Position numbers and translations under genes: made by a program
Assembly (NCBI GenBank): GCA_050331475.1
Contig: JBHJGU010000078.1
Coordinates: 1-19,228 of the forward strand
Length of the DNA stretch: 19,228 nt
Source of the DNA: JBHJGU01 sp050331475
GTDB taxonomy: Bacteria > Pseudomonadota > Alphaproteobacteria > Caulobacterales > Maricaulaceae
Direction of reading: 5' to 3'
Part shown: one piece after another, positions 6,196 to 13,483 of the stretch
How the letters are laid out: each line of letters begins with the position of its first letter
Position numbering within the stretch: the first letter of the stretch is position 1
The notes under the pieces: generated by a model
What the model saw: the letters and a program-made list of their open reading frames with translations, nothing else
The model's database searches: none
What the model was told of the DNA's origin: nothing

Positions 6196-6939
6196 ATGAC
6201 CTTACGGATACCCTCCCAATGGCGCCGGGGCGGCGCGCTGGTCGGCGCGGTGAGCCTGTTCCTCGCGCTCACCGGACCCTATGGGGCGACCGAGGGCCTG
6301 CCGTTTTGGGGCGCGCTGGGGTATTGGCTGGCGCTGATCTTGAGCGGTTGGGTCTTTGGCGCGGGCGCGCGCGCAGCGCTTTGGCGGATCGGCGCGGGCT
6401 GGCCGCCGCTTGCGCGTGAGGGGCTCAGCGCGCTGGCGATCACCGCCGGGGTCACCCCATTAGTGCTGGTGGCCCATGCGCTGATGGGCCAACCCACCCC
6501 TGTGGCCTCTTGGCCCTGGGTCGCGGGCATGGTGGGGGTGATCGTGCTCGCCATGACCGGCATCGGACATTTGATGAGCCGCGCGCGCCAAGCGGCTCAA
6601 CCGTCCGCGCCTGCGGCGGACCCCGCGGCGGCGTTTCTAGATCGGCTGTGCCCGCGGTTTCGCGGGGCGGAGCTGTGGGCGATCGAGGCGCAGGACCATT
6701 ATCTGCGCGTGCTCACCGATCGCGGAGCAGCTATGATCCTTTACCGGCTCACGGACGCCGAGCGGGACTTGAGCCAGGCCGATGGACTGCGCGTGCACCG
6801 GTCGTGGTGGGTGGCCCGCGCCGGGGTCGCCGAGATGGCGCGAGAGAATGGCCGGCGCGTCATTGTGCTCCACGACGGCGGCCAAGCGCCCGTCAGCCGG
6901 ACTTACGCCCAAGCGGTCAAGGCGTCAGGATGGGGTTAA
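6196..6939 (+). CDS. Membrane-anchored LytTR transcriptional regulator
   Basis: A 247-residue protein with four membrane helices (about 12-30, 38-58, 76-98 and 104-124) joined by an Ala/Pro-rich linker to a C-terminal LytTR DNA-binding domain (about 150-245). The domain shows AIEAQDHYLRVLTDRG (162-177), ILYRLTDAERDL (181-192) and LRVHRSWWVARAGV (198-211), the usual strand-helix core. No response-regulator receiver is present, so sensing would go through the membrane part. The ATG at 6196 has GGAG 4 nt upstream; an ATG at 5995 would place a non-coding-looking stretch in front and overlap the DUF2306 gene. The end is tail-to-tail with the M28 gene: one TTAA (6936-6939) supplies both stops. Confidence 0.85.
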   Translation: MTLRIPSQWRRGGALVGAVSLFLALTGPYGATEGLPFWGALGYWLALILSGWVFGAGARAALWRIGAGWPPLAREGLSALAITAGVTPLVLVAHALMGQPTPVASWPWVAGMVGVIVLAMTGIGHLMSRARQAAQPSAPAADPAAAFLDRLCPRFRGAELWAIEAQDHYLRVLTDRGAAMILYRLTDAERDLSQADGLRVHRSWWVARAGVAEMARENGRRVIVLHDGGQAPVSRTYAQAVKASGWG

Positions 6940-8354
6940 TCTCCCAGCGCCGCGTCCGGTTCAGCGCGGAAGTTCACATCCGAATTCGCCACCAGCCATA
7001 AAAACGCAGCGTAGACGGCGACGTTCTGAGCCAGCGCTTCAGGGTCGATTTTATCCAACGTATCGTCGGGGGGGTGTTGAAGGTCGATATAGTCCCAACC
7101 GTTTTGGGTGAAGCTGATCACCGGGACTCCCGCCTGGCGCACAAAGCTCATATCCGGGCCGCCGGTGCCGGAGTTCGGTCCCGGGCCGACGCCTAAGGGG
7201 CCGATGACCTCCAACATCGCGTCGCGTAACACCGTCCAATCCTCAGCGCCAAAATTTGGCGTCAACCGCCAAATCTCCCCCGCGCCGAAATCGCTCTCCG
7301 CGCCGACGATATGGTTTTTCAGCGTATCCGCATGCTGTTGGGCGTAGGCGCGCGCGCCGACGAGCCCCACCTCTTCTGAGCCGAAATGCACCACGCGAAT
7401 GGTCCGCTTCGGCTTAAGCCCCGCGTCAATGATCATTTTGGCGGCCGCGGTGGTGATCGCCACGCCCGCGCCGTCGTCAATGGCCCCTGTGCCCAAATCC
7501 CAACTGTCCAAATGCCCGCCCACGAGCACGATCTCTTCCGGGCGTTCGCTCCCCGTAATCTCGCCCACGACATTGCCCGAGGGCGCGGCGGTAAGGGTCT
7601 CCACTTCCACGTCAAGCTTGACCGTGACGGGGCCGAGCTCCAAGAGCCGGCCGAGTTGATCCGCGTCCGGCGGGCTCAGGGCGACGGCGGGCACCCCGGC
7701 TTGCGGCTCGCCGATCCGGCGCATTTGGCCCGTGTGCGCGAGGCGCCGATGCTGGGTGCCGACCGACCGGATCATGGCGGCCAATCCGCCCCGAGCCTCG
7801 GCGAGTTCCGCCGCTTCCCGGCGCTTTGCGACCCCAACGCCATAGCCCGAACCGTCCTGGGTGCGGCGGGTGTACTCGTCCACAAACGCGATCTTGCCCT
7901 CAAGCGCGCTCTCGGGCGCGGCGCGCAAATCGCCTAAGGTCTCAAACCGAACGATTTGCGCTTCGATCCCGCCCGGACCCGTGCCGACGCTGCCGCCCAA
8001 GGCGGTAAGCACCAGGTTTTGCGGCGCTGGCGCGGTGATGGCGCCCCGCTCCACCCGGCGCTCCCAATAGGGCACGTCGAAGGGTTCGACGCGAACCGCG
8101 TCAAACCCCAGCGCTTTAAGGGTGGTGACCGACCATTCCCGCGCCCGCGCTTCCGCGTCCGAGCCCGCCAATCGCGGACCGATGCGGGTGGTCAGATCTT
8201 CGACCAGCGCATAGGCGAGATCGCTATCCAACCCGTCATCCATCAATTCCCGCGCCGTGGCGATCGTGTCCTCATCGAACACAGGCGCATTTTGAGCGAA
8301 AGCCGGCGCGGTCAAAGCGAGAGCGGACAGACTGGCGAGGAGCAATGCGCGCAT
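6936..8354 (-). CDS. Secreted M28 family zinc aminopeptidase
   Basis: From ATG 8354 the protein has 472 residues. It opens with a signal peptide, MRALLLASLSALALTAPAFA, with likely cleavage after AFA (20/21). The catalytic M28 domain carries the expected two-zinc ligands: H281 in GGHLDSWD, D293/D294 in GAIDDGAG, E327/E328 in FGSEEVGL, D355 in ESDFGA and H427 in LQHPPDDT. A PA-type insert lies at about 120-250. Family members remove N-terminal residues from peptides in the periplasm or outside the cell. The start is supported by GAGAGG 10 nt upstream; the frame opens 12 codons earlier but would bury the signal peptide. The gene follows the exported RidA gene by about 100 bp on the same strand. 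Confidence 0.93.
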   Translation of the reverse strand: MRALLLASLSALALTAPAFAQNAPVFDEDTIATARELMDDGLDSDLAYALVEDLTTRIGPRLAGSDAEARAREWSVTTLKALGFDAVRVEPFDVPYWERRVERGAITAPAPQNLVLTALGGSVGTGPGGIEAQIVRFETLGDLRAAPESALEGKIAFVDEYTRRTQDGSGYGVGVAKRREAAELAEARGGLAAMIRSVGTQHRRLAHTGQMRRIGEPQAGVPAVALSPPDADQLGRLLELGPVTVKLDVEVETLTAAPSGNVVGEITGSERPEEIVLVGGHLDSWDLGTGAIDDGAGVAITTAAAKMIIDAGLKPKRTIRVVHFGSEEVGLVGARAYAQQHADTLKNHIVGAESDFGAGEIWRLTPNFGAEDWTVLRDAMLEVIGPLGVGPGPNSGTGGPDMSFVRQAGVPVISFTQNGWDYIDLQHPPDDTLDKIDPEALAQNVAVYAAFLWLVANSDVNFRAEPDAALGD

Positions 8355-8420
8355 GGTTGGTGGTCCTCTCAACAGAACAGCGTATGGCAACCCGATAGCG
8401 CCGATTACCTCTGGCGAACA

Positions 8421-8442
8421 CGAACTGTCATCGAACTGACAA
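8421..8442. repeat. Short direct and inverted repeat in the ridA-peptidase gap
   Basis: CGAACTGTCAT and CGAACTGACAA are adjacent 11-bp imperfect direct repeats. Within them TGTCA (8426-8430) and TGACA (8437-8441) form a small inverted repeat. This might be an operator for the downstream peptidase gene, but the match is short. Confidence 0.25.
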
Positions 8443-8456
8443 TCATGCCAGCGGGC

Positions 8457-8939
8457 TTAGCGCCGGCGCGCCAGGCAGTCCAGCTCAACCAACGCGCCGT
8501 TAGGCAAACCGGAGACGCCGATCGTGGTGCGCGCCGGATACACCGGTTCTTCGCGCGCCGCCGCGGCGGCGGCGTCGAACACGGTCTTATAGGCGACGTT
8601 GAAGGCGTCATAATCATTAATGTCGGCGAGGAAGGCGGTACATTTGACGATGCGGTCATAGCCCGAGCCGTCCAACAAGAGTTGGTCTAACACGCCACGG
8701 ACAGCCAATTCGGTTTGGGCTTGCACGCCGTCCCCAAGCTGGCCGGTGTTGGGGTCGACCCCGAGACGCCCGGACAACACGATCCAATTGCGCGTCAACA
8801 CCAAATCGGAGAGGGGCAAACCCCGTGCGGCCAGATCGGGGGAGCGGAACCGCTCGAGACGGCTTTGGGCGTCCGCGGCGGGCGACATCGCTAAAACCGA
8901 AATAGCGCTTAACAGGGTGGGAACAGCGAAACGGCGCAT
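8457..8939 (-). CDS. Exported RidA/YjgF family protein
   Basis: A 160-residue RidA-fold protein. RidA enzymes hydrolyse reactive enamine/imine intermediates released by PLP enzymes and normally act in the cytoplasm. Here the first 24 residues (MRRFAVPTLLSAISVLAMSP then AADA) form a clear signal peptide ahead of the RidA domain, so the protein should be periplasmic. The family signature PARTTIGVSGLPNGALVELD (135-154) is intact, including the arginine R137 and the acidic E152 that shape the active site of the cytosolic enzymes. The ATG has AAGGA 8 nt upstream. It sits between a small membrane protein and a secreted peptidase on the same strand, so it belongs to an envelope-directed cluster. Confidence 0.9.
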   Translation of the reverse strand: MRRFAVPTLLSAISVLAMSPAADAQSRLERFRSPDLAARGLPLSDLVLTRNWIVLSGRLGVDPNTGQLGDGVQAQTELAVRGVLDQLLLDGSGYDRIVKCTAFLADINDYDAFNVAYKTVFDAAAAAAREEPVYPARTTIGVSGLPNGALVELDCLARRR

Positions 8940-8995
8940 AGGGAGGATCCTTTTTATTTAGCCGCCTGGCAAGGCGACGAGGTCTGCGCCGGACC

Positions 8996-9217
8996 CTAAC
9001 GAACCCGTCTGCGGCCGCGAAGCGCGCGCGTAAGCACGGGCCAACAAAACAAAGCGAGCGCAAGCGCGAACCCGCCGACGCTGAACGTGCGTAAGCCTGG
9101 AGCCAAACTCGCCGCCGCACTCAGCCAAAGCGCGCCTAAACCCATCAGATCGAACGGGCCGATAGCGGGTGGAGGCGCCGGCCAGGGCAGGTCGCCGTGT
9201 GCAGCGGTTGGGATCAT
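8996..9217 (-). CDS. Small two-helix membrane protein, hypothetical
   Basis: A 73-residue ORF. The N-terminus is Pro-rich (MIPTAAHGDLPWPAPPPA), followed by two hydrophobic segments at about 21-40 and 45-64 and a basic tail RGRRRVR. The basic end predicts a cytoplasmic C-terminus. I do not recognise a family. The case for a real gene is an excellent GGAGG 8 nt before the ATG, the hydrophobicity pattern, and close same-strand spacing to ridA (56 bp). Confidence 0.6.
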   Translation of the reverse strand: MIPTAAHGDLPWPAPPPAIGPFDLMGLGALWLSAAASLAPGLRTFSVGGFALALALFCWPVLTRALRGRRRVR

Positions 9218-9301
9218 GGAGCGCGCCTCCGCATTGTCCTTAAAACCTTAAACGCGGATATCGCCCATCCCCTGTCGCTAAGCTGAACGCCTGAGACCGC
9301 T

Positions 9302-9841
9302 TCAGCGTTTGCGCCATTGCTCGGCGGTTTGCCCGTAAACGTCAACGGGGACGCCAAATGGCGGCAAAGCGTCGAGCCTATAAAGCCGGTCGGACCCCAA
9401 TGCGCGGGCGAGCTTCTGCGAGGGCGCATTGGCGGGGTCAATGCAATGGACGACGCGCGGCCAACCCAAATCCTCGAAGACCCAACTTAAACAGCGCGCC
9501 GCAGCCTCGTGCGCATATCCGCGTCCCTGGAACTCCGGGCCGATGGACCAGCCGATCTCCGGCTCTGGCCAACCTCTGGGAAACCACGGTCCCGCCAGAC
9601 CGATAAAACGGCCGCTCTCGCGCGAGGTCACCGAGAAAAACCCATACCCGCGCACCTGCCAGTGCCCGAGGAGCAAAGCCAAATGCCGCCAGGCCGAGGC
9701 TTCGTCTTTGACCCCGCCGAGAAACCGCATGAACTGCGGATCGGCGGACCAATCCGCCCAAGGGCCGATATCCCCGTCCGGATCCGGTGCGCGCAAGACG
9801 AGCCGTTCGGTTTCCAGGACGGGGATTTCCACAACCGCCAC
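9302..9841 (-). CDS. GNAT family N-acetyltransferase (RimJ/RimL type)
   Basis: A 179-residue GNAT of the Acetyltransf_3 group, which transfers an acetyl group from acetyl-CoA to an amine on a protein N-terminus or small molecule. The start region LETERLVLRAPDPDG (9-23) is typical of the group. The acetyl-CoA loop is IGPEFQGRGYAHEAA (100-114), and DPANAPSQKLARALG (135-149) is the usual C-terminal helix motif. The start is GTG at 9841, with a weak GAGG 12 nt upstream; a GTG three codons later is possible. Only 20 bp separate it from the peroxiredoxin-like gene upstream, so the two are probably one transcript. Substrate unknown. Confidence 0.88.
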   Translation of the reverse strand: MAVVEIPVLETERLVLRAPDPDGDIGPWADWSADPQFMRFLGGVKDEASAWRHLALLLGHWQVRGYGFFSVTSRESGRFIGLAGPWFPRGWPEPEIGWSIGPEFQGRGYAHEAAARCLSWVFEDLGWPRVVHCIDPANAPSQKLARALGSDRLYRLDALPPFGVPVDVYGQTAEQWRKR

Positions 9842-9861
9842 GATCGGAAAACGCCTCGGGG

Positions 9862-10455
9862 TTAGCTCGACGCGCTCTCGCGCACCGCGTCTAAAGCGTC
9901 GAGGATCTCATCGATCGGCGGGCGCTCGCGATAACCCTCTTGCCAGAGCTTAGCGCGGATCACGCCGTCCGCATCCACGATGAACACGATCGGTTGAGGC
10001 ACGCCGTCCGCGCGGCCGCCCGCATATTGCGGATCGCGTACGCCGAACGCGTCGATCACCGCGCTGTCCGGGTCTGACAGCATTTCATAGCTGACGCTGC
10101 GGATCGAGGTGAAGGCGGCGAGCTTGTCTACGGAGTCGTAACTGATCGAGACGGGCGCATAGCCGCGCGCCGTGAATTCGGCGGCCGAACTATTGAGCTC
10201 CAGCAATTGCGCTTGGCAATACGGACACCAGTCTGCGGAGCGCACGAAGAACAGAACCGCCCCGTTTTCGCCTTTGACGCTGTCGAAGCTTACAGTTTCG
10301 CCCGAGGCCGCCGTCAAGGCCAAGTCATGGGGTAAGGGCGCGCCTTCCGGCGGACCCCAATCTTTTTGTGTTTGCGCCAGCGCGACACCAGCGCCCGCCA
10401 AAACAAAAACAGCTGCAACAGCGCTTCGCGCCCAGTTCGAAAGTTTATTGACCAT
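9862..10455 (-). CDS. Exported peroxiredoxin/AhpC-TSA-like thiol protein
   Basis: From ATG 10455 the protein has 197 residues. A signal peptide covers about 1-27 (hydrophobic core AVAAVFVLAGAGVALA). The thioredoxin-like fold follows, with VLFFVRSADWCPYCQAQLL (67-85). The active site CPYC (77-80) resembles glutaredoxin or an atypical 2-Cys peroxiredoxin, in which the second cysteine is three residues away. It probably reduces peroxides or disulfides in the periplasm. GGAGG lies 8 nt before this ATG, and an upstream in-frame ATG at 10527 would hide the signal peptide. A large stem-loop (10503-10555) separates it from the TadG-like gene. Confidence 0.88.
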   Translation of the reverse strand: MVNKLSNWARSAVAAVFVLAGAGVALAQTQKDWGPPEGAPLPHDLALTAASGETVSFDSVKGENGAVLFFVRSADWCPYCQAQLLELNSSAAEFTARGYAPVSISYDSVDKLAAFTSIRSVSYEMLSDPDSAVIDAFGVRDPQYAGGRADGVPQPIVFIVDADGVIRAKLWQEGYRERPPIDEILDALDAVRESASS

Positions 10456-10502
10456 GCCCGCAACCTCCCACGCTTTGATTGCAGACCTTTGTGCGCCGCC
10501 GG

Positions 10503-10555
10503 AGCGCGGGCGTCTAGCGCTTCGCAAGGATGTGAGCCGCTGTGACGCCCGCGCT
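10503..10555. terminator. 12-bp perfect inverted repeat between the TadG-like and peroxiredoxin genes
   Basis: AGCGCGGGCGTC (10503-10514) is exactly complementary to GACGCCCGCGCT (10544-10555), with a 29-nt loop. It is among the most stable hairpins in the window. It starts 16 bp after the TadG-like stop on the minus strand, so it most likely ends or stabilises that transcript. The lack of a U-tract and the long loop leave room for a regulatory RNA structure instead. Confidence 0.5.
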
Positions 10556-10571
10556 TTGCCGGTTTGGGCCG

Positions 10572-12236
10572 CTATTGGGCGAGTCGGACGCTACGGATTT
10601 GCCGAGCGATGGACTCGAACGCGTCGCGCAACTGTCCTCCGCCACTGGCGAGCAAGAAATGGTCGTCCGAGCTGGCGCAGTTGTTGAGCATTTCGCGGAC
10701 TTGCCCGTTATTACCGACGTCGAATCCGATCGTGAAAATCTCCACGCCCATATTCTTCGCCATTTCACATAGGCGCAGCGTGCGGATATTCAGCCGCAAG
10801 CGCGCCTGGGCTTGGTCATTGTTGCGGTCGATGGATGAATCGAGACTGTCGCGAGTGTCCAGATAGGCAGACCAAGACTGCGGGAACGTGTTGTTCGAAA
10901 TGCCGTTCACGCCGTCCGTCATCAAGACAATGATTTTGCCGGTTTCCGGATCGTCAAAAGCGCCAGGAACATCAACCGGCGTTCCGCCATTCCAATCAGT
11001 GCGCCAATCTGGGTTCAGCATCCGGAGAGCCCAAATCATGCCATGGCTGGTGTCAGTGTGCGCGCCATCGTCGTCGGCGGGGTCCAAAGCGTTCGCTGCG
11101 GCGTTGAGCGAGGCGCGCTGGTTCGACAGATACGTCATAGGCTGGCGCAGACAGCCGCTATTCGGATTGTGCTGGGTGCGACCGTCGCCAAAATTGCTCC
11201 ATGTCAATCGACGATTACTACCGTTCCGGCGTCCTGAACCATTGCCTCCATCACCATTGCCCCAGTCAATCGGCTGATACATCATGTAAAACCGATCATC
11301 ACCGATTGGACGACGTAAAACGGACACATCGGTGGGTAAGTTCGAACGATCACCGGTAACGCTTCGGTCAAAGTCGTCTTGAGAGAAATTGTCAGTTTCA
11401 ATTCGGTCCCTGACCAGAACGCACCCCCGCCACGCTAAAGTCGGGTAGTCGTCGTCGTCGATATCCTCATCGTCGAAGGCGTCTTCGTAATCGTCAAACG
11501 TCGGGTCGAAGCCTTCATACCCCTGCGCGTCATAATCAATATTCGCAAGGGTCTGGATGACAGCGTTTTCCGACATGTTTGACGGGAAATCGACCGTTGA
11601 AGGCTCCAAACCTTGCAGCCAATCGGCATTTTCCGTTCCGATATTGACGGTCGTTTGCCACGGTACGATGCCCACATAGAGGTCATCCAAGGACGACTCG
11701 CCTTCGAATACGATCGCCGTGAAATCTTCAATGGCTTGCTCAAGCGAATTTTGCCGCGACCCTAACATGGAGCCGGATTGGTCCAGCGCGAGCACAATTT
11801 CGGTTTGCTCAACCCCAGACACCGCCATGGAGAACGCGCTAATCTCCATAAAGTCCGGGCCCATAACCCGAGCGAGGGTGGTTTTGGTCTGGGCGGTGCC
11901 CGTGACTTCAACCGTCCCTTGGATGTCATTGACCTGAACGTCGACGCTCAATTGATCGAACAAGTCCGGGGCGGGGATATGGGCGTTGAACGCGTCGCGG
12001 GCGACCTTAGCGACATCGCCGACATCATCCAGACGGGCCGAGGCCGCCGCCAAGGCGGCCGCATCCGCCGCCGCTTGAAGCTGTGTTCGGTTTGTCACGG
12101 CGCGCGAGACGTCGATGCTGACACCAGCCAAGAATACCAGAACTAACGCCAAAACAGCGAAAATCGGCGCTGTCGCGCCCTCACGGGCAGCGCCGAACCG
12201 TTTCCACGCCGTCAGACACCCACGAAACCCGATCAT
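10572..12236 (-). CDS. TadG-like protein with split von Willebrand A domain
   Basis: A 554-residue protein. The N-terminal helix (about 23-43, TAPIFAVLALVLVFLAGVSI) followed by VTNRTQLQAAADAAALAAA (47-65) is the TadE/TadG signature of tight-adherence pilus machinery. A vWA domain begins near 146 with the MIDAS motif DQSGSM (152-157) and continues with LMTDGVNG (438-445). Between the two lies about 200 residues that include an acidic run, DPTFDDYEDAFDDEDIDDDD (244-263), and a Gly/Asn-rich stretch at 326-341. The protein should be anchored in the inner membrane with the vWA domain outside the cytoplasm. No other tad genes are in the window, so it may be an orphan or serve pili encoded elsewhere. 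GGGGCGA lies just before the ATG. Confidence 0.85.
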   Translation of the reverse strand: MIGFRGCLTAWKRFGAAREGATAPIFAVLALVLVFLAGVSIDVSRAVTNRTQLQAAADAAALAAASARLDDVGDVAKVARDAFNAHIPAPDLFDQLSVDVQVNDIQGTVEVTGTAQTKTTLARVMGPDFMEISAFSMAVSGVEQTEIVLALDQSGSMLGSRQNSLEQAIEDFTAIVFEGESSLDDLYVGIVPWQTTVNIGTENADWLQGLEPSTVDFPSNMSENAVIQTLANIDYDAQGYEGFDPTFDDYEDAFDDEDIDDDDYPTLAWRGCVLVRDRIETDNFSQDDFDRSVTGDRSNLPTDVSVLRRPIGDDRFYMMYQPIDWGNGDGGNGSGRRNGSNRRLTWSNFGDGRTQHNPNSGCLRQPMTYLSNQRASLNAAANALDPADDDGAHTDTSHGMIWALRMLNPDWRTDWNGGTPVDVPGAFDDPETGKIIVLMTDGVNGISNNTFPQSWSAYLDTRDSLDSSIDRNNDQAQARLRLNIRTLRLCEMAKNMGVEIFTIGFDVGNNGQVREMLNNCASSDDHFLLASGGGQLRDAFESIARQIRSVRLAQ

Positions 12237-12258
12237 AAGTCGCCCCGTTTTTTCCCAA

Positions 12259-12275
12259 GATTACGAGGCATAATC
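12259..12275. other. Small inverted repeat upstream of the TadG-like gene
   Basis: GATTA (12259-12263) and TAATC (12271-12275) flank a 7-bp spacer about 25 bp upstream of the ATG on the minus strand. It could be an operator. I found no convincing -35/-10 pair in this 105-bp gap. Confidence 0.2.
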
Positions 12276-12341
12276 GTGCGAAATCTCTAACGAACGATGA
12301 AATCAATCGCCGAGATTCATGGTAATTGGCGGCTTTTCTGA

Positions 12342-13310
12342 CTACGCCAAGGCCGGATCGAGCTCTCGGCAGGTCTTCAACAAGTCGCGAACAGCGTTAA
12401 CGGAATGGTCGAACATCGCCTTTTCTTCAGGGTTAAGGTCGATCTCCACAATTGTCTCAACCCCGCCCGCGCCGATGACAATCGGCACGCCGACGTAAAG
12501 GCCGTCCAGGCCGAAGACGCCGTCGCAATACGCCGCACACGGCAAGAGCCGCTTTTTATCGCGCAGATAAGCGGTCGCCATTTGCACCGCGCTTTCGGCG
12601 GGCGCGTAAAACGCCGACCCCGTGCCCAATAGCGCCACGATCTCACCGCCGCCTTTGCGGGTGCGTTCGATGATCGCGTCCATCTTGTCTGAGGTCGACC
12701 AGCCCTTGGCCAACAGATCGGGCACCGGAATGCCGGCCACCGTGGAATAGCGCAGCAAGGGCACCATAGTGTCCCCATGCCCGCCCATGACAAAAGCGGT
12801 GACGTCCTCTACCGACACGCCAAATTCATCGGCGAGGAAATGACGGAACCGGGCGCTGTCGAGCACGCCCGCCATGCCCACCACTTTGTTGTGCGGCAGG
12901 CCGGAGAATTCGCGCAGCGCCCACACCATCGCGTCGAGCGGATTGGTGATGCAGATCACAAACGCGTTCGGCGCATAGGTCTTAATGCCTTCGCCCACCG
13001 CTTTCATGACTTTGAGATTGATGCCGATCAAATCGTCCCGACTCATGCCCGGCTTGCGCGCGACCCCGGCGGTGACGATGCAAACGTCCGCGCCTTCGAT
13101 GACGGCGTAGTCCTCAGCTGAGCCGCCAGCCATCGCCGCGTCTTTGCCGAAGACTGGGCTCGCCTCCGCGATGTCCAGCGCTTTACCCTTCGCCACGCCC
13201 TCAGCCAGATCGACGAGCACCACGTCGCCCAACTCCTCCCGCGCGCAGACGTGGGCGAGGGTTCCGCCGATCATGCCCGCGCCGATCAGCGCGATTTTCG
13301 AACGAGCCAT
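12342..13310 (-). CDS. mdh: Malate dehydrogenase (LDH-like, NAD-dependent)
   Basis: A 322-residue enzyme of the TCA cycle that interconverts malate and oxaloacetate with NAD. It belongs to the LDH-like class common in alphaproteobacteria. The Rossmann motif is GAGMIGG (10-16), and D34 in VLVDL selects NAD over NADP. Substrate-binding arginines are R85 and R91 in AGVARKPGMSRDDL and R154 in GVLDSARFR, and the catalytic pair is D151 and H178 (MGGHGDTMVP). The ATG has AGGAG 7 nt upstream. In many alphaproteobacteria mdh is directly followed by sucCD; here about 10.7 kb of other genes lie between mdh and sucC. Confidence 0.98.
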   Translation of the reverse strand: MARSKIALIGAGMIGGTLAHVCAREELGDVVLVDLAEGVAKGKALDIAEASPVFGKDAAMAGGSAEDYAVIEGADVCIVTAGVARKPGMSRDDLIGINLKVMKAVGEGIKTYAPNAFVICITNPLDAMVWALREFSGLPHNKVVGMAGVLDSARFRHFLADEFGVSVEDVTAFVMGGHGDTMVPLLRYSTVAGIPVPDLLAKGWSTSDKMDAIIERTRKGGGEIVALLGTGSAFYAPAESAVQMATAYLRDKKRLLPCAAYCDGVFGLDGLYVGVPIVIGAGGVETIVEIDLNPEEKAMFDHSVNAVRDLLKTCRELDPALA

Positions 13311-13378
13311 GGGGTGTCTCCTAAAAAAGGGCCGGGGCGCGCGTCTTGGCCGCCGTCCGCAGGGCGAATACCGATGTC

Positions 13379-13474
13379 ATGGGGTTTAACGCCGTGACCG
13401 CAGCCCTGGCAACGCGGGCTTTGGTCGAAGACGCAGCGCGCTTGCGGCTGGGCGCGGGCGTGTCCATCGGCTAA
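13379..13474 (+). CDS. Possible 31-residue leader or remnant ORF
   Basis: The frame MGFNAVTAALATRALVEDAA… ends at TAA (13472-13474), 9 bp before the ATG of the PLP enzyme. Codon use is GC-rich at third positions, and the same frame stays open upstream to 13325 without an ATG. There is no good ribosome-binding site. It may be a short leader translated ahead of the next gene, the tail of a decayed gene, or chance. I do not recognise the sequence. Confidence 0.25.
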   Translation: MGFNAVTAALATRALVEDAARLRLGAGVSIG

Positions 13475-13483
13475 GCCTCAACC

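Noticed and set aside
6033..6272. N-terminal extension of the DUF2306 protein to 217 residues
   Set aside because: The extension overlaps the divergent regulator, is polar and low in family resemblance, and the internal ATG has a perfect GGAGG site.
7386..7937. Long plus-strand ORF opposite the M28 peptidase, and similar long frames opposite sucC and mdh
   Set aside because: These are antisense shadows typical of GC-rich DNA. The minus-strand genes there have clear family motifs.
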